A program made the translations under genes and the position numbers. Of a stretch of DNA of 64,000 nucleotides, positions 43,137 through 51,374 are shown in pieces (the first letter of the stretch is position 1; each line of letters opens with the position of its first letter). Source of the stretch: Bacteroidota bacterium (lineage in GTDB: Bacteria; Bacteroidota; Bacteroidia; Chitinophagales; Chitinophagaceae). The notes below the pieces were generated by a model, which worked only from the letters and a program-made list of their open reading frames with translations, was not told the origin of the DNA and did not search any database. The DNA lies in contig JADJJH010000007.1 in assembly GCA_016706595.1 (NCBI GenBank), positions 310,001 to 374,000 of the forward strand. The letters run 5' to 3'.

Positions 43137-45632
43137 TTACTCTTCATAATACACTCGCTTCACACGTTGTGAAATGCCGGTAAGAATTTCGTAGGGAATA
43201 GTTTCTGCCCAAGCCGCTAGTTTGGTAACCGGTTGCTCTTCACCAAAAACTATTACAGTATCGCCTTCATGTACATTCTCAATATCGGTAATATCTAACA
43301 TACACATATCCATACAAACATTTCCAATAATAGCTGCGGCCTGATTGTTCACCAACATATACCCTTTGCCATTGCCCATGTTACGTGGGATGCCATCGGC
43401 GTAGCCAACACAAACAGTGCCTATTTTGGTATCTCGTTGTAAAATACCTTTACGATTATAACCTATGGTTTCAGTAATGGGTACGTGTTTAATTTGTGAT
43501 ATCACGGTTTTCATTCGGCTTACATTACGCAATTGGTGGCTGATATTTTCACTGCTATCAAAACCATATAAACCCAGGCCTAAACGGACCATATCAAAAT
43601 GCAATTCCGGATGACGAACGATGCCTGAAGAATTGCATAAATGTTTCATGAATTCATAACCTAAACCTTTTTGCAATTGATCACTGATATGATTGAATTG
43701 TTTGGCTTGATGACGAGTAAATTCATCAAGTTCAGTTTCTTCGCTACCTGAAAGATGAGAGAAAACTGAAGCTACTTTCAATTCTTTTTGTAGCAGTAAA
43801 ATGGCTAATAATTCGTCGATATCTTTTTCTTCAAAACCTAAGCGGTGCATGCCTGTATCAACTTTAATATGAATGGGATAGTTTACTTTATCGGCATCTT
43901 GAACGGCTTGTAACATTTTACGCAAAGTACGCATGTTATAAATTTCGGGTTCAAGCTTCCATTCAATCAACATATCAAACGTATTGTCGTCGGCGTTCAT
44001 TACCATAATAGGTAATTGTATTCCGTTTTTGCGAAGCTGTATACCTTCATCAGTATAGGCAACCGCTAAATAGTCTATCCCTTCGAAACTTAATTTATTG
44101 GCGACTTCAAAGCTTCCGCTTCCGTATGAAAAAGCTTTTACCATGGCCATTACTTTACATGGTTTTTTCAATAGGCCTTGATACACTTTTAAATTTTGTA
44201 CTAATGCATTCAGGTTAATTTCAAGTACGGTTTGGTGAATTCGTTCTTGTAAACGTTTGGCAATTTTTTCGAAAGCATATTTTCGAGCGCCTTTAATTAA
44301 AATACTTTCATTTTCGAACGAAGTGGTATCGAGTGTATCTAAAAATTCTTCGGTGGTTTTATAAAAAGTAGAATTGAGTTTACGGTTTTGTCGAAATACG
44401 CTTTTGTTACGATAGATAGAATCACCGATGCCTATCAATCGTTTTATTTTTTTTTGTTTTAGTAAGGCCGCTACTTCATCATACAATTCGTTATCTCTTC
44501 CACTTTGCAAAATATCAGATAATATAACCGTTTTGCTTTCATGTTGATTTTGTTGTGATAAAAAATCGAGGGCAATATTAAACGATGAGACATCAGAATT
44601 ATAGCTATCATTAATGATGGTGCAATTATGTATGCCCGTCATCAGTTCTAAACGCATGGCAATATGCTGCAATTTCAACATGCGTTGGGCAATAATTTCT
44701 TGAGGAATTTTTAAAAATAGCATACTCAGCCAGCAATGAATACTATCTTCAATATAAGCATCATCGGTAAGCGGGATTTCAATGCTAATTTCTTCGCCAA
44801 CATAATTCGCCAAGATGCGCGTACTCTGTAATTGTTTATCGATAGAAAGTATGTTTAAATCGGCCTCCCCTTTTCGACACCAACTTAATAATTGAATATC
44901 CTTTTCGGCATTACTTTTTAATTGAGTGGCAAATTGCAAAATACATTCGTGCAGCTCATGATAATCTTTACAATAAATAAGTGTGCTTGTGTTTTTAAAT
45001 AAATTGAGCTTCTCATTTATTTTATGACGCATATTGAGAAAGCCTTCGTTATGGGTTTCACCAATATTGGTAAAGATGCCGATTTGTGGTTTAATAATTT
45101 TTTCGAGATGATCCATTTCACCTGATTGTGAAATGCCGGCCTCAAATAAGGCTAAAGTATGTTCGGGTTTTATTGCCCATACTGAAAGAGGAACCCCTAT
45201 TTGAGAATTAAAGCTTTTCGGACTGCGAACTATTTTATAATCACTTTCAAGTAATTGATACAACCATTCTTTTACAATGGTTTTTCCGTTGCTTCCGGTA
45301 ATGCCAATGACAGGAAGTTGAAATTGATTACGATGCCAAGCGGCTAATTGTTGTAGGGCAAGCAAAGTATTTTCAACATGAATAACCCAAGCCTGCGGAA
45401 TAGGTATTAAGTCGATGTTTTCACTCACTAAAAAACAACGGACACCATTTTCATATAATGCTTCAATAAACTGATGGGCATTCCGTCGATTAGTTACTAT
45501 GGGTATAAATAATGAAGTTGATGGGTGGGCAATTTTACGACTGTCGATTAAAAGATTATCAATGAGTATATCGCTACCTGAAGATAGTATTTTGCCTTTT
45601 ACAACACTCGTAATTTCATTTGCTTTTATCAT
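43137..45632 (-). CDS. Bifunctional MurF ligase / alanine racemase
   Basis: The 831-residue product fuses two cell-wall enzymes. The first 460 residues are UDP-N-acetylmuramoyl-tripeptide:D-Ala-D-Ala ligase (MurF) with the ATP loop GITGSNGKT (110-118). The rest is alanine racemase, with the PLP lysine in MVKAFSYGSG near residue 497 and the second catalytic region GLYGFD. Together they make D-alanine and use the dipeptide for peptidoglycan. This fusion is characteristic of Bacteroidota. The start ATG lies 4 bases after the terC stop, so the two genes are coupled. Confidence 0.95.
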   Translation of the reverse strand: MIKANEITSVVKGKILSSGSDILIDNLLIDSRKIAHPSTSLFIPIVTNRRNAHQFIEALYENGVRCFLVSENIDLIPIPQAWVIHVENTLLALQQLAAWHRNQFQLPVIGITGSNGKTIVKEWLYQLLESDYKIVRSPKSFNSQIGVPLSVWAIKPEHTLALFEAGISQSGEMDHLEKIIKPQIGIFTNIGETHNEGFLNMRHKINEKLNLFKNTSTLIYCKDYHELHECILQFATQLKSNAEKDIQLLSWCRKGEADLNILSIDKQLQSTRILANYVGEEISIEIPLTDDAYIEDSIHCWLSMLFLKIPQEIIAQRMLKLQHIAMRLELMTGIHNCTIINDSYNSDVSSFNIALDFLSQQNQHESKTVILSDILQSGRDNELYDEVAALLKQKKIKRLIGIGDSIYRNKSVFRQNRKLNSTFYKTTEEFLDTLDTTSFENESILIKGARKYAFEKIAKRLQERIHQTVLEINLNALVQNLKVYQGLLKKPCKVMAMVKAFSYGSGSFEVANKLSFEGIDYLAVAYTDEGIQLRKNGIQLPIMVMNADDNTFDMLIEWKLEPEIYNMRTLRKMLQAVQDADKVNYPIHIKVDTGMHRLGFEEKDIDELLAILLLQKELKVASVFSHLSGSEETELDEFTRHQAKQFNHISDQLQKGLGYEFMKHLCNSSGIVRHPELHFDMVRLGLGLYGFDSSENISHQLRNVSRMKTVISQIKHVPITETIGYNRKGILQRDTKIGTVCVGYADGIPRNMGNGKGYMLVNNQAAAIIGNVCMDMCMLDITDIENVHEGDTVIVFGEEQPVTKLAAWAETIPYEILTGISQRVKRVYYEE

Positions 45633-45635
45633 TAT

Positions 45636-46562
45636 TTACTTGCCATGTTTGTGGTTATGATAAATAGAATACCAAATAGAAGATCCGATGCAAACTAAAA
45701 TGGTAACTAACGAAACCCAAACCGGAAAATGAATATGAATTATTTCGAGGAACATTTTAGCCCCAATAAAAACTAAAACCACTGCAATACCTTGTTGTAA
45801 GTAATCGAATTTGTCGGCAGCTTTTTGTAGTATAAAAAATAGAGCTCTTAAACCAAGCACTGCAAAAATATTTGATGAAAATACAACTAAGTTATCGGTA
45901 GTAATTGCAAACACAGCCGGAATTGAGTCGAGAGCAAATAATATATCCGTGATACCTATCATCAAAACCACCAAAAATAATTTTGTAAAATAAGCCTTGC
46001 CATGTTTTTGAATTACAAATTTTCCTTCAGGTTCAATATCGGTATAACGTAAGTAGCGTCGTATAAATTTGTATACGCTGCCTTCTTTAATATCATGTTC
46101 TTCTTCTTGGTTTTCGAAAAATAACTTAAATCCGGTGAATACCAATAAGGCGCCGAATACATACAATATCCAATGAAATTTCGTAACCAATACAATGCCG
46201 ATAGCAATAAATATGATACGAAATAAAATGGCAAGTAATACGCCAATCATTAATACCCTGCCAATATTTTGTTTTTGAATTTGAAGCGATGTGAATATGA
46301 GTACGAACACAAATATATTATCGATGCTCAGCGACATTTCCATGAAGTAAGCCGAGAGGTAATTTAAGGCTGTGTGACCATCATATGCATAACCTAAGTA
46401 AACAAAATAGGCGAGAGCAATACTCATCCAAAAAAGATATTGATAGGTAGCGCTTTTTACACTTACCTCTTTATTATTTTTACTGAAAACAAATAAATCA
46501 AGTATAAATGAAATAACAAGGGCTGCAATAAAAATTGAATAACTTATTTGGTCTGTGCTCAT
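45636..46562 (-). CDS. TerC/Alx family membrane protein
   Basis: The 308-residue inner-membrane protein has eight or nine helices. It carries the TerC pattern: acidic helices with EMSLSIDNIFVFVLIF and ITDILFALDSIPAVFAIT, whose Asp residues are metal-coordinating candidates. TerC proteins are linked to manganese homeostasis and to metalation of exported proteins. The ATG at 46562 is preferred to the TTG at 46571. A TATATTTG box ends 6 bases before it, which suggests a leaderless mRNA. It is coupled to murF-alr. Confidence 0.9.
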   Translation of the reverse strand: MSTDQISYSIFIAALVISFILDLFVFSKNNKEVSVKSATYQYLFWMSIALAYFVYLGYAYDGHTALNYLSAYFMEMSLSIDNIFVFVLIFTSLQIQKQNIGRVLMIGVLLAILFRIIFIAIGIVLVTKFHWILYVFGALLVFTGFKLFFENQEEEHDIKEGSVYKFIRRYLRYTDIEPEGKFVIQKHGKAYFTKLFLVVLMIGITDILFALDSIPAVFAITTDNLVVFSSNIFAVLGLRALFFILQKAADKFDYLQQGIAVVLVFIGAKMFLEIIHIHFPVWVSLVTILVCIGSSIWYSIYHNHKHGK

Positions 46563-46568
46563 TGGCTG

Positions 46569-46576
46569 CAAATATA
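46569..46576 (-). promoter_or_regulatory. -7 promoter box (TATATTTG) for terC-murF-alr
   Basis: Exact TAnnTTTG on the minus strand, ending 6 nt before the ATG at 46562. Confidence 0.5.
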
Positions 46577-46639
46577 GGGTTTAGGAATGTGATGATAGAA
46601 AAATATGCTTATATGCTAATAAGATAATGTGCTAATGGT

Positions 46640-46706
46640 GGCATGAAATTCGTACAATATCGAATCGTCATGGCTCATTATCATCTTATCATCATATTAT
46701 CACATT
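46640..46706. repeat. Phrase-like spacer repeats (tcatcttatcatcatattatcac)
   Basis: Variants of atcatatta and tatcacatt fill the short gap after the archaemetzincin gene. They resemble 4638-4745 and 47340-47478. Confidence 0.5.
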
Positions 46707-47326
46707 TTACCTCAAATCCCAACCCGCCTTTATCAACACCGCTTTACAAGATGCACAAAATCCGGTTTCTTCGTTTAAATGATCTTTGCCTTCAGCATCA
46801 CGCATCAAACAAGTCTTTACTGGGCAATGTGGTAAGCCTTGTGTATGACCTAATTCATGAATCGCTACTTTATATAGTTTTTCGAGTTTGTTATTTCCTT
46901 TTAATCTGAAGGTTGAAGCAATACATGATTTACCCGGACAAAATCCTAAACCCATTACGCCCCAATCGGCATGCTCATTTTTGGTGGTGCTAATATCTTT
47001 AGAGGTAAGTCCGATAGTTAAGTGACCTTTAGCGGTAACTCTACTTAAGTAATGAATTAATGAATCGGCACGATAACGAGTTTTATTGACATTCAACGCA
47101 AATTTGGGTAAGGGTATCGAAGTGTTGATGATACAGTTAGCATATACTTTTTTATTTCATTTTCAACAAACTGCAAACTTGATAAGGGCATATCATCAAA
47201 AGGCTGAATGTGAATGATAATTTTTTTTGTCGGTTTAGAACTGAATATTTTTAAGTCAATTGAATCTATGTTGCAAGCAAAGAGAAAGATGGTGAGTAGG
47301 ATGCTGAGGTAGGTAGTGGTTTTCAT
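46707..47326 (-). CDS. Archaemetzincin-like metalloprotease lipoprotein, frameshifted
   Basis: The zinc-binding motif of archaemetzincins is intact: HELGHTQGLPHC, followed by CLM and two more cysteines in CASC, as in AmzA/AMZ proteins. The N-terminal part from ATG 47326 has a lipoprotein signal peptide (TIFLFACN) and the segment IIIHIQPFDDMPLSSLQFV. The frame breaks at about 47095: the first part ends YPYPNLR-stop and the second continues LNVNKTRYRADSLIHY one frame back. The heptamer A-AAT-TTG (minus strand, 47105-47099), with zero-frame codons AAT and TTG, lies at the junction, so a -1 shift would join them. Mutation or sequencing error is the simpler reading. Substrate unknown. Confidence 0.75.
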
Positions 47327-47339
47327 TTTTTTGATATGC

Positions 47340-47478
47340 GAATTGGATGATATGCCGATAAGACAATTTGCGAATATGATAATTATCAATACATTCAAAA
47401 GTTCGAGAAATGTGAATAGCAAGCTATGGATCGAATCATCACATTATCACATTATCACATCATCACATTTGCACATTA
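47340..47478. repeat. Phrase-like spacer repeats (atcacattatcacatt)
   Basis: The end of the spacer is a run of atcacattatcacatcatcacatttgcacattatcac-like phrases, related to the blocks at 4638 and 46640. No gene is seen between comB and the archaemetzincin. Confidence 0.6.
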
Positions 47479-48198
47479 TCACATTACCGTCACCAACCGC
47501 TCGCCCTCCAATTTCACCAGCACATTATGCTGGTTTATTTTACAACAGTATTCCATGTCGTACTGCAAACCAAATTTTGAAAGACGTAAAAAATGAGAAC
47601 TATCTTGTATAAAACCATACAAATCATTTTTAGCTTGCTTGTACAGATGGGTTGCTGCACGAGTGCTATCACAATTCATTTCAAAATGTTCGCCAATGCT
47701 ATCGTAAACCGCCCCTGCAAAAAGTGAATCTTCTAAATTATAACGATCTTTCCATGATGCACATGCAAGTAAAACATTTTTTTGTTGTGCAAGCAGATAA
47801 TCGCAAACTGCGCCTAAATTTAAAAACGAACCGGTTATCCGTTGTTCCGCATCGTTGCACATATGTAATAGTCGTGTGCCATTGGTGGTGGTAAGTACTA
47901 TGGTTTTTCCTTCAATAAAACTACGAGGATATTCGAGAGGAGAATTGCCATGTTGTAATCCCGGAGCCACTTTACCATCGCGTTCTCCAGCGGTAATTGC
48001 ATTCGGTATATTGGCACCTAAGCTTATACATTCATCTACTTGGGCTACCGGAATAATTTCTTTAGCCCCTTGTTCAAGCGCTGCAGCAATGGTTGAAGTA
48101 GCTCTAAAAACATCGATGATAACAACAATACTCTCTTTGATATCATATAAATGTAAAAGAGATGGCGAAAAGCAAGTTTCTATTTTAGGTTTGCTCAT
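47479..48198 (-). CDS. 2-phosphosulfolactate phosphatase (ComB)-like protein
   Basis: The 239-residue product shows ComB family sequence throughout: VVIIDVFRATSTIAAALEQGA near the N-terminus, LTTTNGTRLLH and ACASWKDRYNLEDSLFAGAV. ComB hydrolyses phosphosulfolactate in coenzyme M synthesis in archaea. In Bacteroidota it may belong to sulfolactate or sulfonate metabolism; that is inference, because no other such gene is adjacent. The PAP2-like gene upstream ends 4 bases before it, so the two are probably co-transcribed. Confidence 0.88.
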   Translation of the reverse strand: MSKPKIETCFSPSLLHLYDIKESIVVIIDVFRATSTIAAALEQGAKEIIPVAQVDECISLGANIPNAITAGERDGKVAPGLQHGNSPLEYPRSFIEGKTIVLTTTNGTRLLHMCNDAEQRITGSFLNLGAVCDYLLAQQKNVLLACASWKDRYNLEDSLFAGAVYDSIGEHFEMNCDSTRAATHLYKQAKNDLYGFIQDSSHFLRLSKFGLQYDMEYCCKINQHNVLVKLEGERLVTVM

Positions 48199-48202
48199 AA
48201 AT

Positions 48203-48850
48203 TTAATAAAACAGGTTATGAATGATTAAGAAGCTTATGATTTGCATGAAGGCACCCACAATATAGCCTGAATAAATTTGTGCCGGAATATGTGCTTTAA
48301 GATATAATCGTGTGGTGCCTACTAATCCCCCTATGAAAATGCTAATTACCAGTAAGGGTAACGAATTCATTACACCCATTAAAAACATAATCGCAGCAAA
48401 GGCAATTACGCTTCCCCATCCTGCCGCATGCATACTAATTTTAAAAAAAATGGTTGCCATAAATACACCTACTGAAGTAAGAAATACCCCAAGTAAAAAA
48501 CTTTGCACTAATTCAGGTGCGGCAAATTGTTTATGGAAAAGCCAAAATATCCAAAAGTAAAAAAGCATGCTGGCGATTAATGGGCCGTACCGTTCTTTTT
48601 CGTTTTGCATATGCATGCTTTCGATGAATTTCAAACGCCACAAGAGAAAAACGACTAATACCGGAAAGGTAATGGTAGTGTAGGCTATAATCACTAACCA
48701 CCAGTTTCGTGATTTGTCGGGAATGCCAAAAAATAAGCCCGGACAAAAATAGATAAGATAGGCAAATACCAAACTGGGTAGAAATACCGGATGAAAAACA
48801 AAGGCGCTTAATTTAGCTAAAGCAATAGCGAGTGATGACTTTTTTTGCAC
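48203..48850 (-). CDS. PAP2-like integral membrane protein
   Basis: The product has about six helices. ERYGPLIAS, KISMHAAGWG and RLYLKAHIPAQIYSGYIVGA recall the three signature regions of PAP2 phosphatases (K-x6-RP, SGH, and SR-x5-H-x3-D). Here the second motif is SMH and the last acidic residue is Gln, so catalysis is uncertain. The track-like long start at 48856 is a TTG; the GTG at 48850 is preferred because a TACATTTG box ends 3 nt upstream. It pairs with comB. It could act on lipid phosphates, but this is tentative. Confidence 0.65.
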   Translation of the reverse strand: MQKKSSLAIALAKLSAFVFHPVFLPSLVFAYLIYFCPGLFFGIPDKSRNWWLVIIAYTTITFPVLVVFLLWRLKFIESMHMQNEKERYGPLIASMLFYFWIFWLFHKQFAAPELVQSFLLGVFLTSVGVFMATIFFKISMHAAGWGSVIAFAAIMFLMGVMNSLPLLVISIFIGGLVGTTRLYLKAHIPAQIYSGYIVGAFMQIISFLIIHNLFY

Positions 48851-48853
48851 GTG

Positions 48854-48861
48854 CAAATGTA
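48854..48861 (-). promoter_or_regulatory. -7 promoter box (TACATTTG) for the PAP2-like gene and comB
   Basis: Exact TAnnTTTG match that overlaps the longer ORF start (48856), which makes that start impossible for a transcript begun here and supports the GTG at 48850. Confidence 0.5.
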
Positions 48862-48975
48862 ATTTAATTTTGTTAGGGTGATAATTTGTTAGTGTGTTAA
48901 CGAGTTAAATTGTTCTATTCTGTCTGTTGGTATTCATCAAATTAAATCAGTTCAATGCAAGAAAAATTCTTGAAA

Positions 48976-49010
48976 GAACATAAAACTTACGAAGCCAAAG
49001 GCTTCGAAGA
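48976..49010. repeat. Hairpin repeat with compensatory change (partner of 9475-9510)
   Basis: gaacataaa is followed by CGAAGCC (48990-48996) paired with GGCTTCG (49000-49006), next to the truB stop. At 9489 the corresponding stem is CAAAGCC/GGCTTTG. Confidence 0.65.
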
Positions 49011-49014
49011 CCGA

Positions 49015-49737
49015 TTATAACACGTCAACCTTAGGTTGTATAATCTTTGCATTCATACTGCTTCCAAAAAAGTTAGCGGCTTCTTTCATATCGTAAGCAT
49101 CTTCAATTCGGTATTCACCAATTGCAGTTCGTCGTAACATTTGCAAATAGGCCCCACAACCTAAGGCTGCACCAAAGTCGTTTGCCATTGAGCGTATATA
49201 CGTTCCGCTGCTACAAACAATGCGAACATGCACTTCGGGCAAAGCAATTTTTGTAATTTCAAATTCTTTGATGGTAACCGTTCTCGATTTCATGATGACC
49301 TCTTTGCCTTGCCGTGCTAGCTCGTAAACGGGTTTACCTTCTTGTTTTATGGCAGAGTGGATTGGGGGGAATTGCGTAATTTCTCCACGAAATGTTTCTG
49401 CTGCTTTATGAATATCAACTTCGCTGATATGGTGGACATCCTTTATATTTTCAGGCAAACTTTCTAAATCGTAGGTTGGAGTTGTAGCGCCCAAATGAAA
49501 TACCGCCAGATATTCCTTTTCTAAACCTAAAAGTGCCGTTAGTTTTTTTGTCCATTTACCTGTACAAACTATCACTAAACCACTAGCCAAAGGGTCAAGT
49601 GTTCCGGCATGACCAATTTTTGCTTTGCTCCATTTTTTCCATTGCGTTACGACCCCAAAGGATGTCCAGCCATAAGGTTTGTCAATCAGCAGCATTTCGC
49701 CTTCATCAAATTGTAAATCGGCCAAGTTTTTTTTCAT
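49015..49737 (-). CDS. truB: tRNA pseudouridine(55) synthase
   Basis: TruB makes pseudouridine at position 55 of the T loop in most tRNAs. The 240-residue product has LLIDKPYGWTSFGVV at the start, GHAGTLDPLASGLVIVCTGK with the catalytic Asp, and PPIHSAIKQEGKPVYELAR further on. It is a compact bacterial form without a PUA-like tail. The ORF is open to 49887, but that extension reads through an interspersed repeat; the ATG at 49737 has a TACATTTG box ending 5 bases upstream. Leaderless translation is suggested. Confidence 0.92.
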   Translation of the reverse strand: MKKNLADLQFDEGEMLLIDKPYGWTSFGVVTQWKKWSKAKIGHAGTLDPLASGLVIVCTGKWTKKLTALLGLEKEYLAVFHLGATTPTYDLESLPENIKDVHHISEVDIHKAAETFRGEITQFPPIHSAIKQEGKPVYELARQGKEVIMKSRTVTIKEFEITKIALPEVHVRIVCSSGTYIRSMANDFGAALGCGAYLQMLRRTAIGEYRIEDAYDMKEAANFFGSSMNAKIIQPKVDVL

Positions 49738-49742
49738 CTTGG

Positions 49743-49750
49743 CAAATGTA
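49743..49750 (-). promoter_or_regulatory. -7 promoter box (TACATTTG) for truB
   Basis: Exact TAnnTTTG on the minus strand, ending 5 nt before the ATG at 49737. Confidence 0.5.
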
Positions 49751-49799
49751 GTAGAAAGAGCGTATTGAATTTGCAATAGACAGAAAATTGATATAGCTA

Positions 49800-49890
49800 G
49801 AAGGATTTGTGGCAGTGATTGAAGCGCAAAGCCCACAGCACGACGCTTCGGCGTGCGAGGACTTGCAGCGGAAAGCACGTTAGCCACCCA
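49800..49890 (+). repeat. Interspersed palindromic repeat, copy F
   Basis: aaggatttgtggcagtgatt and gcgcaaagccca are followed by a GCACG...CGTGC hairpin with a cttcg loop and agcggaaagcacgttagcca. It is a diverged member of the family at 2258, 41161 and 53790, and lies under the false N-terminal extension of truB. Confidence 0.55.
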
Positions 49891-50009
49891 AAATGTATTG
49901 AATATTCATGTCGATTTGATGAGTAAACTTCAAATACTGTAGGTGTAAATGTGCAGAAATAGGCGGTGAAGATTAGTAGAAGGGATTAAGAATTTCTCAC
50001 TTTAGTATA

Positions 50010-50017
50010 TATATTTG
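50010..50017 (+). promoter_or_regulatory. -7 promoter box (TATATTTG) for efp-accB-accC
   Basis: Exact TAnnTTTG match 32 bases before the efp ATG, giving an ordinary leader. Confidence 0.45.
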
Positions 50018-50049
50018 CCCTTACTTTAAACAAAACTTATTTTTATTAC

Positions 50050-50615
50050 ATGGCAACTACAGAAGATATGCGTACCGGACTGATCATTAAATTAGATGGC
50101 AGTCTTTATTCAGTGATTGAATTCGGGCAAAACAAAACGGCCCGAGCCGCCGCCAAAGTGTGGGCAAAATTAAAAGGGGTTGATAATAACCGTACGATAG
50201 AGCAAACTTGGAATAGTGGAGAAACCATATTTCCGGTGCGTGTCGAAAAAAAGATTTATCAATATTTATACAAAGATGAAACCGGTTATAGCTTCATGGA
50301 CAATGAAACTTTTGAGCAAATAACGGTGGCTGAAAACTTAGTAAATGCACCTCAATTTTAAAAGATGGACAAGAAGTGACTGTGCATTTAAATGGCGAAA
50401 CCGATTTGCCGATTGGCGTTGAATTACCCGATAAAATTGATGTGTTGGTTACCTATAGCGAACCAGGTATGAAGGGCGATACAGCAACACGTACCTTAAA
50501 ACCGGCAACTGTTGAAACCGGCGCTACGGTAAACGTACCTTTGTTTGTGAATGAAGGCGAAATGATACGCATCAGTACCAAAACCGGTGAGTATGTTGAA
50601 CGAGTAAAAAGCTAA
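50050..50615 (+). CDS. efp: Elongation factor P, Arg32 type, frameshifted
   Basis: EF-P frees ribosomes stalled at proline runs. The full protein of about 188 residues is split: residues 1-103 end APQF-stop at 50361, and the remainder (KDGQEVTVHLNGETDLPIGV to GEYVERVKS) is in the -1 frame. A single missing T in the TTTTAAAA run at 50356-50363 would explain this. The three EF-P domains are otherwise complete. At the tip, the usual KPGKGPA loop is replaced by NKTARAAAKV with Arg at position 32, the same place as the rhamnosylated Arg32 of Pseudomonas EF-P (NKSGRNAAVV). EarP, the modifying enzyme, is not in the window. accB follows 43 bases later. Confidence 0.85.
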
Positions 50616-50658
50616 TCTTTCAAATTTTTAAAGTTAATATCCTTAAAACCAAAACATA

Positions 50659-51270
50659 ATGGCTAAAGCAAAAAAAGCGGCTCCTAAAAAAGCAGCCGTA
50701 AAAAAGGCGGTACCGGCAAAGGCAAAAGTAGTTGCAGCACCTAAAGCGGCAAATAGTAAGTCGACTGGTAGTATGCCCAATCCAATATTTAATATTCATG
50801 AAATCAACGATTTAATCAATGCGGTCAATCATTCGAATGTGAATGAATTGAAACTTGAAAAAGGAGATTTTAAAATAACGATCCGTCAGGGCGGTGTGGT
50901 AAGTACACAACAAACTGTTGTTCATGCACCGTCACCTGTTATGCAGCAAGTTGCGGCCATGGCACCGGCTGCGGCAGCACCGGCAGCGCCAGTTGCAGCG
51001 GCTCCAGCAGTTGAAGTATCGGGTGCAGAGGTAATTACCATCAAATCGCCAATGATCGGCACATTCTATCGATCGAGCGGACCAGGCAAACCTGTGTTTG
51101 TAAATGTGGGTGATGAAATTAAGGTTGGACAAGTACTTTGTATTGTAGAAGCCATGAAATTGTTTAACGAAATTGAAAGTGAAGTGAGCGGAAGAATCGT
51201 GAAGGTATTAATCGATGATTCGTCACCAGTTGAGTACGATCAACCATTGTTTTTAGTAGAATCTAATTAA
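50659..51270 (+). CDS. accB: Biotin carboxyl carrier protein of acetyl-CoA carboxylase
   Basis: The 203-residue product has a Lys/Ala-rich N-terminus, a linker with Ala/Pro repeats and the C-terminal biotinyl domain. The biotin is attached to Lys in VEAMKLFNEIE. It delivers CO2 from AccC to the carboxyltransferase in fatty-acid synthesis. The Lys/Ala-rich leader of about 35 residues is longer than in E. coli. It is next to accC, after 104 bases. Confidence 0.93.
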   Translation: MAKAKKAAPKKAAVKKAVPAKAKVVAAPKAANSKSTGSMPNPIFNIHEINDLINAVNHSNVNELKLEKGDFKITIRQGGVVSTQQTVVHAPSPVMQQVAAMAPAAAAPAAPVAAAPAVEVSGAEVITIKSPMIGTFYRSSGPGKPVFVNVGDEIKVGQVLCIVEAMKLFNEIESEVSGRIVKVLIDDSSPVEYDQPLFLVESN

Positions 51271-51374
51271 TTGTTTTATAATTCATACTAACAAAAGCAT
51301 TGGCATGTTCGGTGCAGTTTGTTTGTAAAGAATCAAAAAGCAATCAGCATTCATCAACTTCAAATTAGAAAATT

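Noticed and set aside
46643..46909. 88-residue plus-strand ORF
   Set aside because: It lies antisense to the HELGHTQGLPHC part of the archaemetzincin and has no own signal.
49738..49887. N-terminal extension of truB
   Set aside because: It would code through a palindromic repeat and upstream of a promoter box; the ATG at 49737 is the conserved start.
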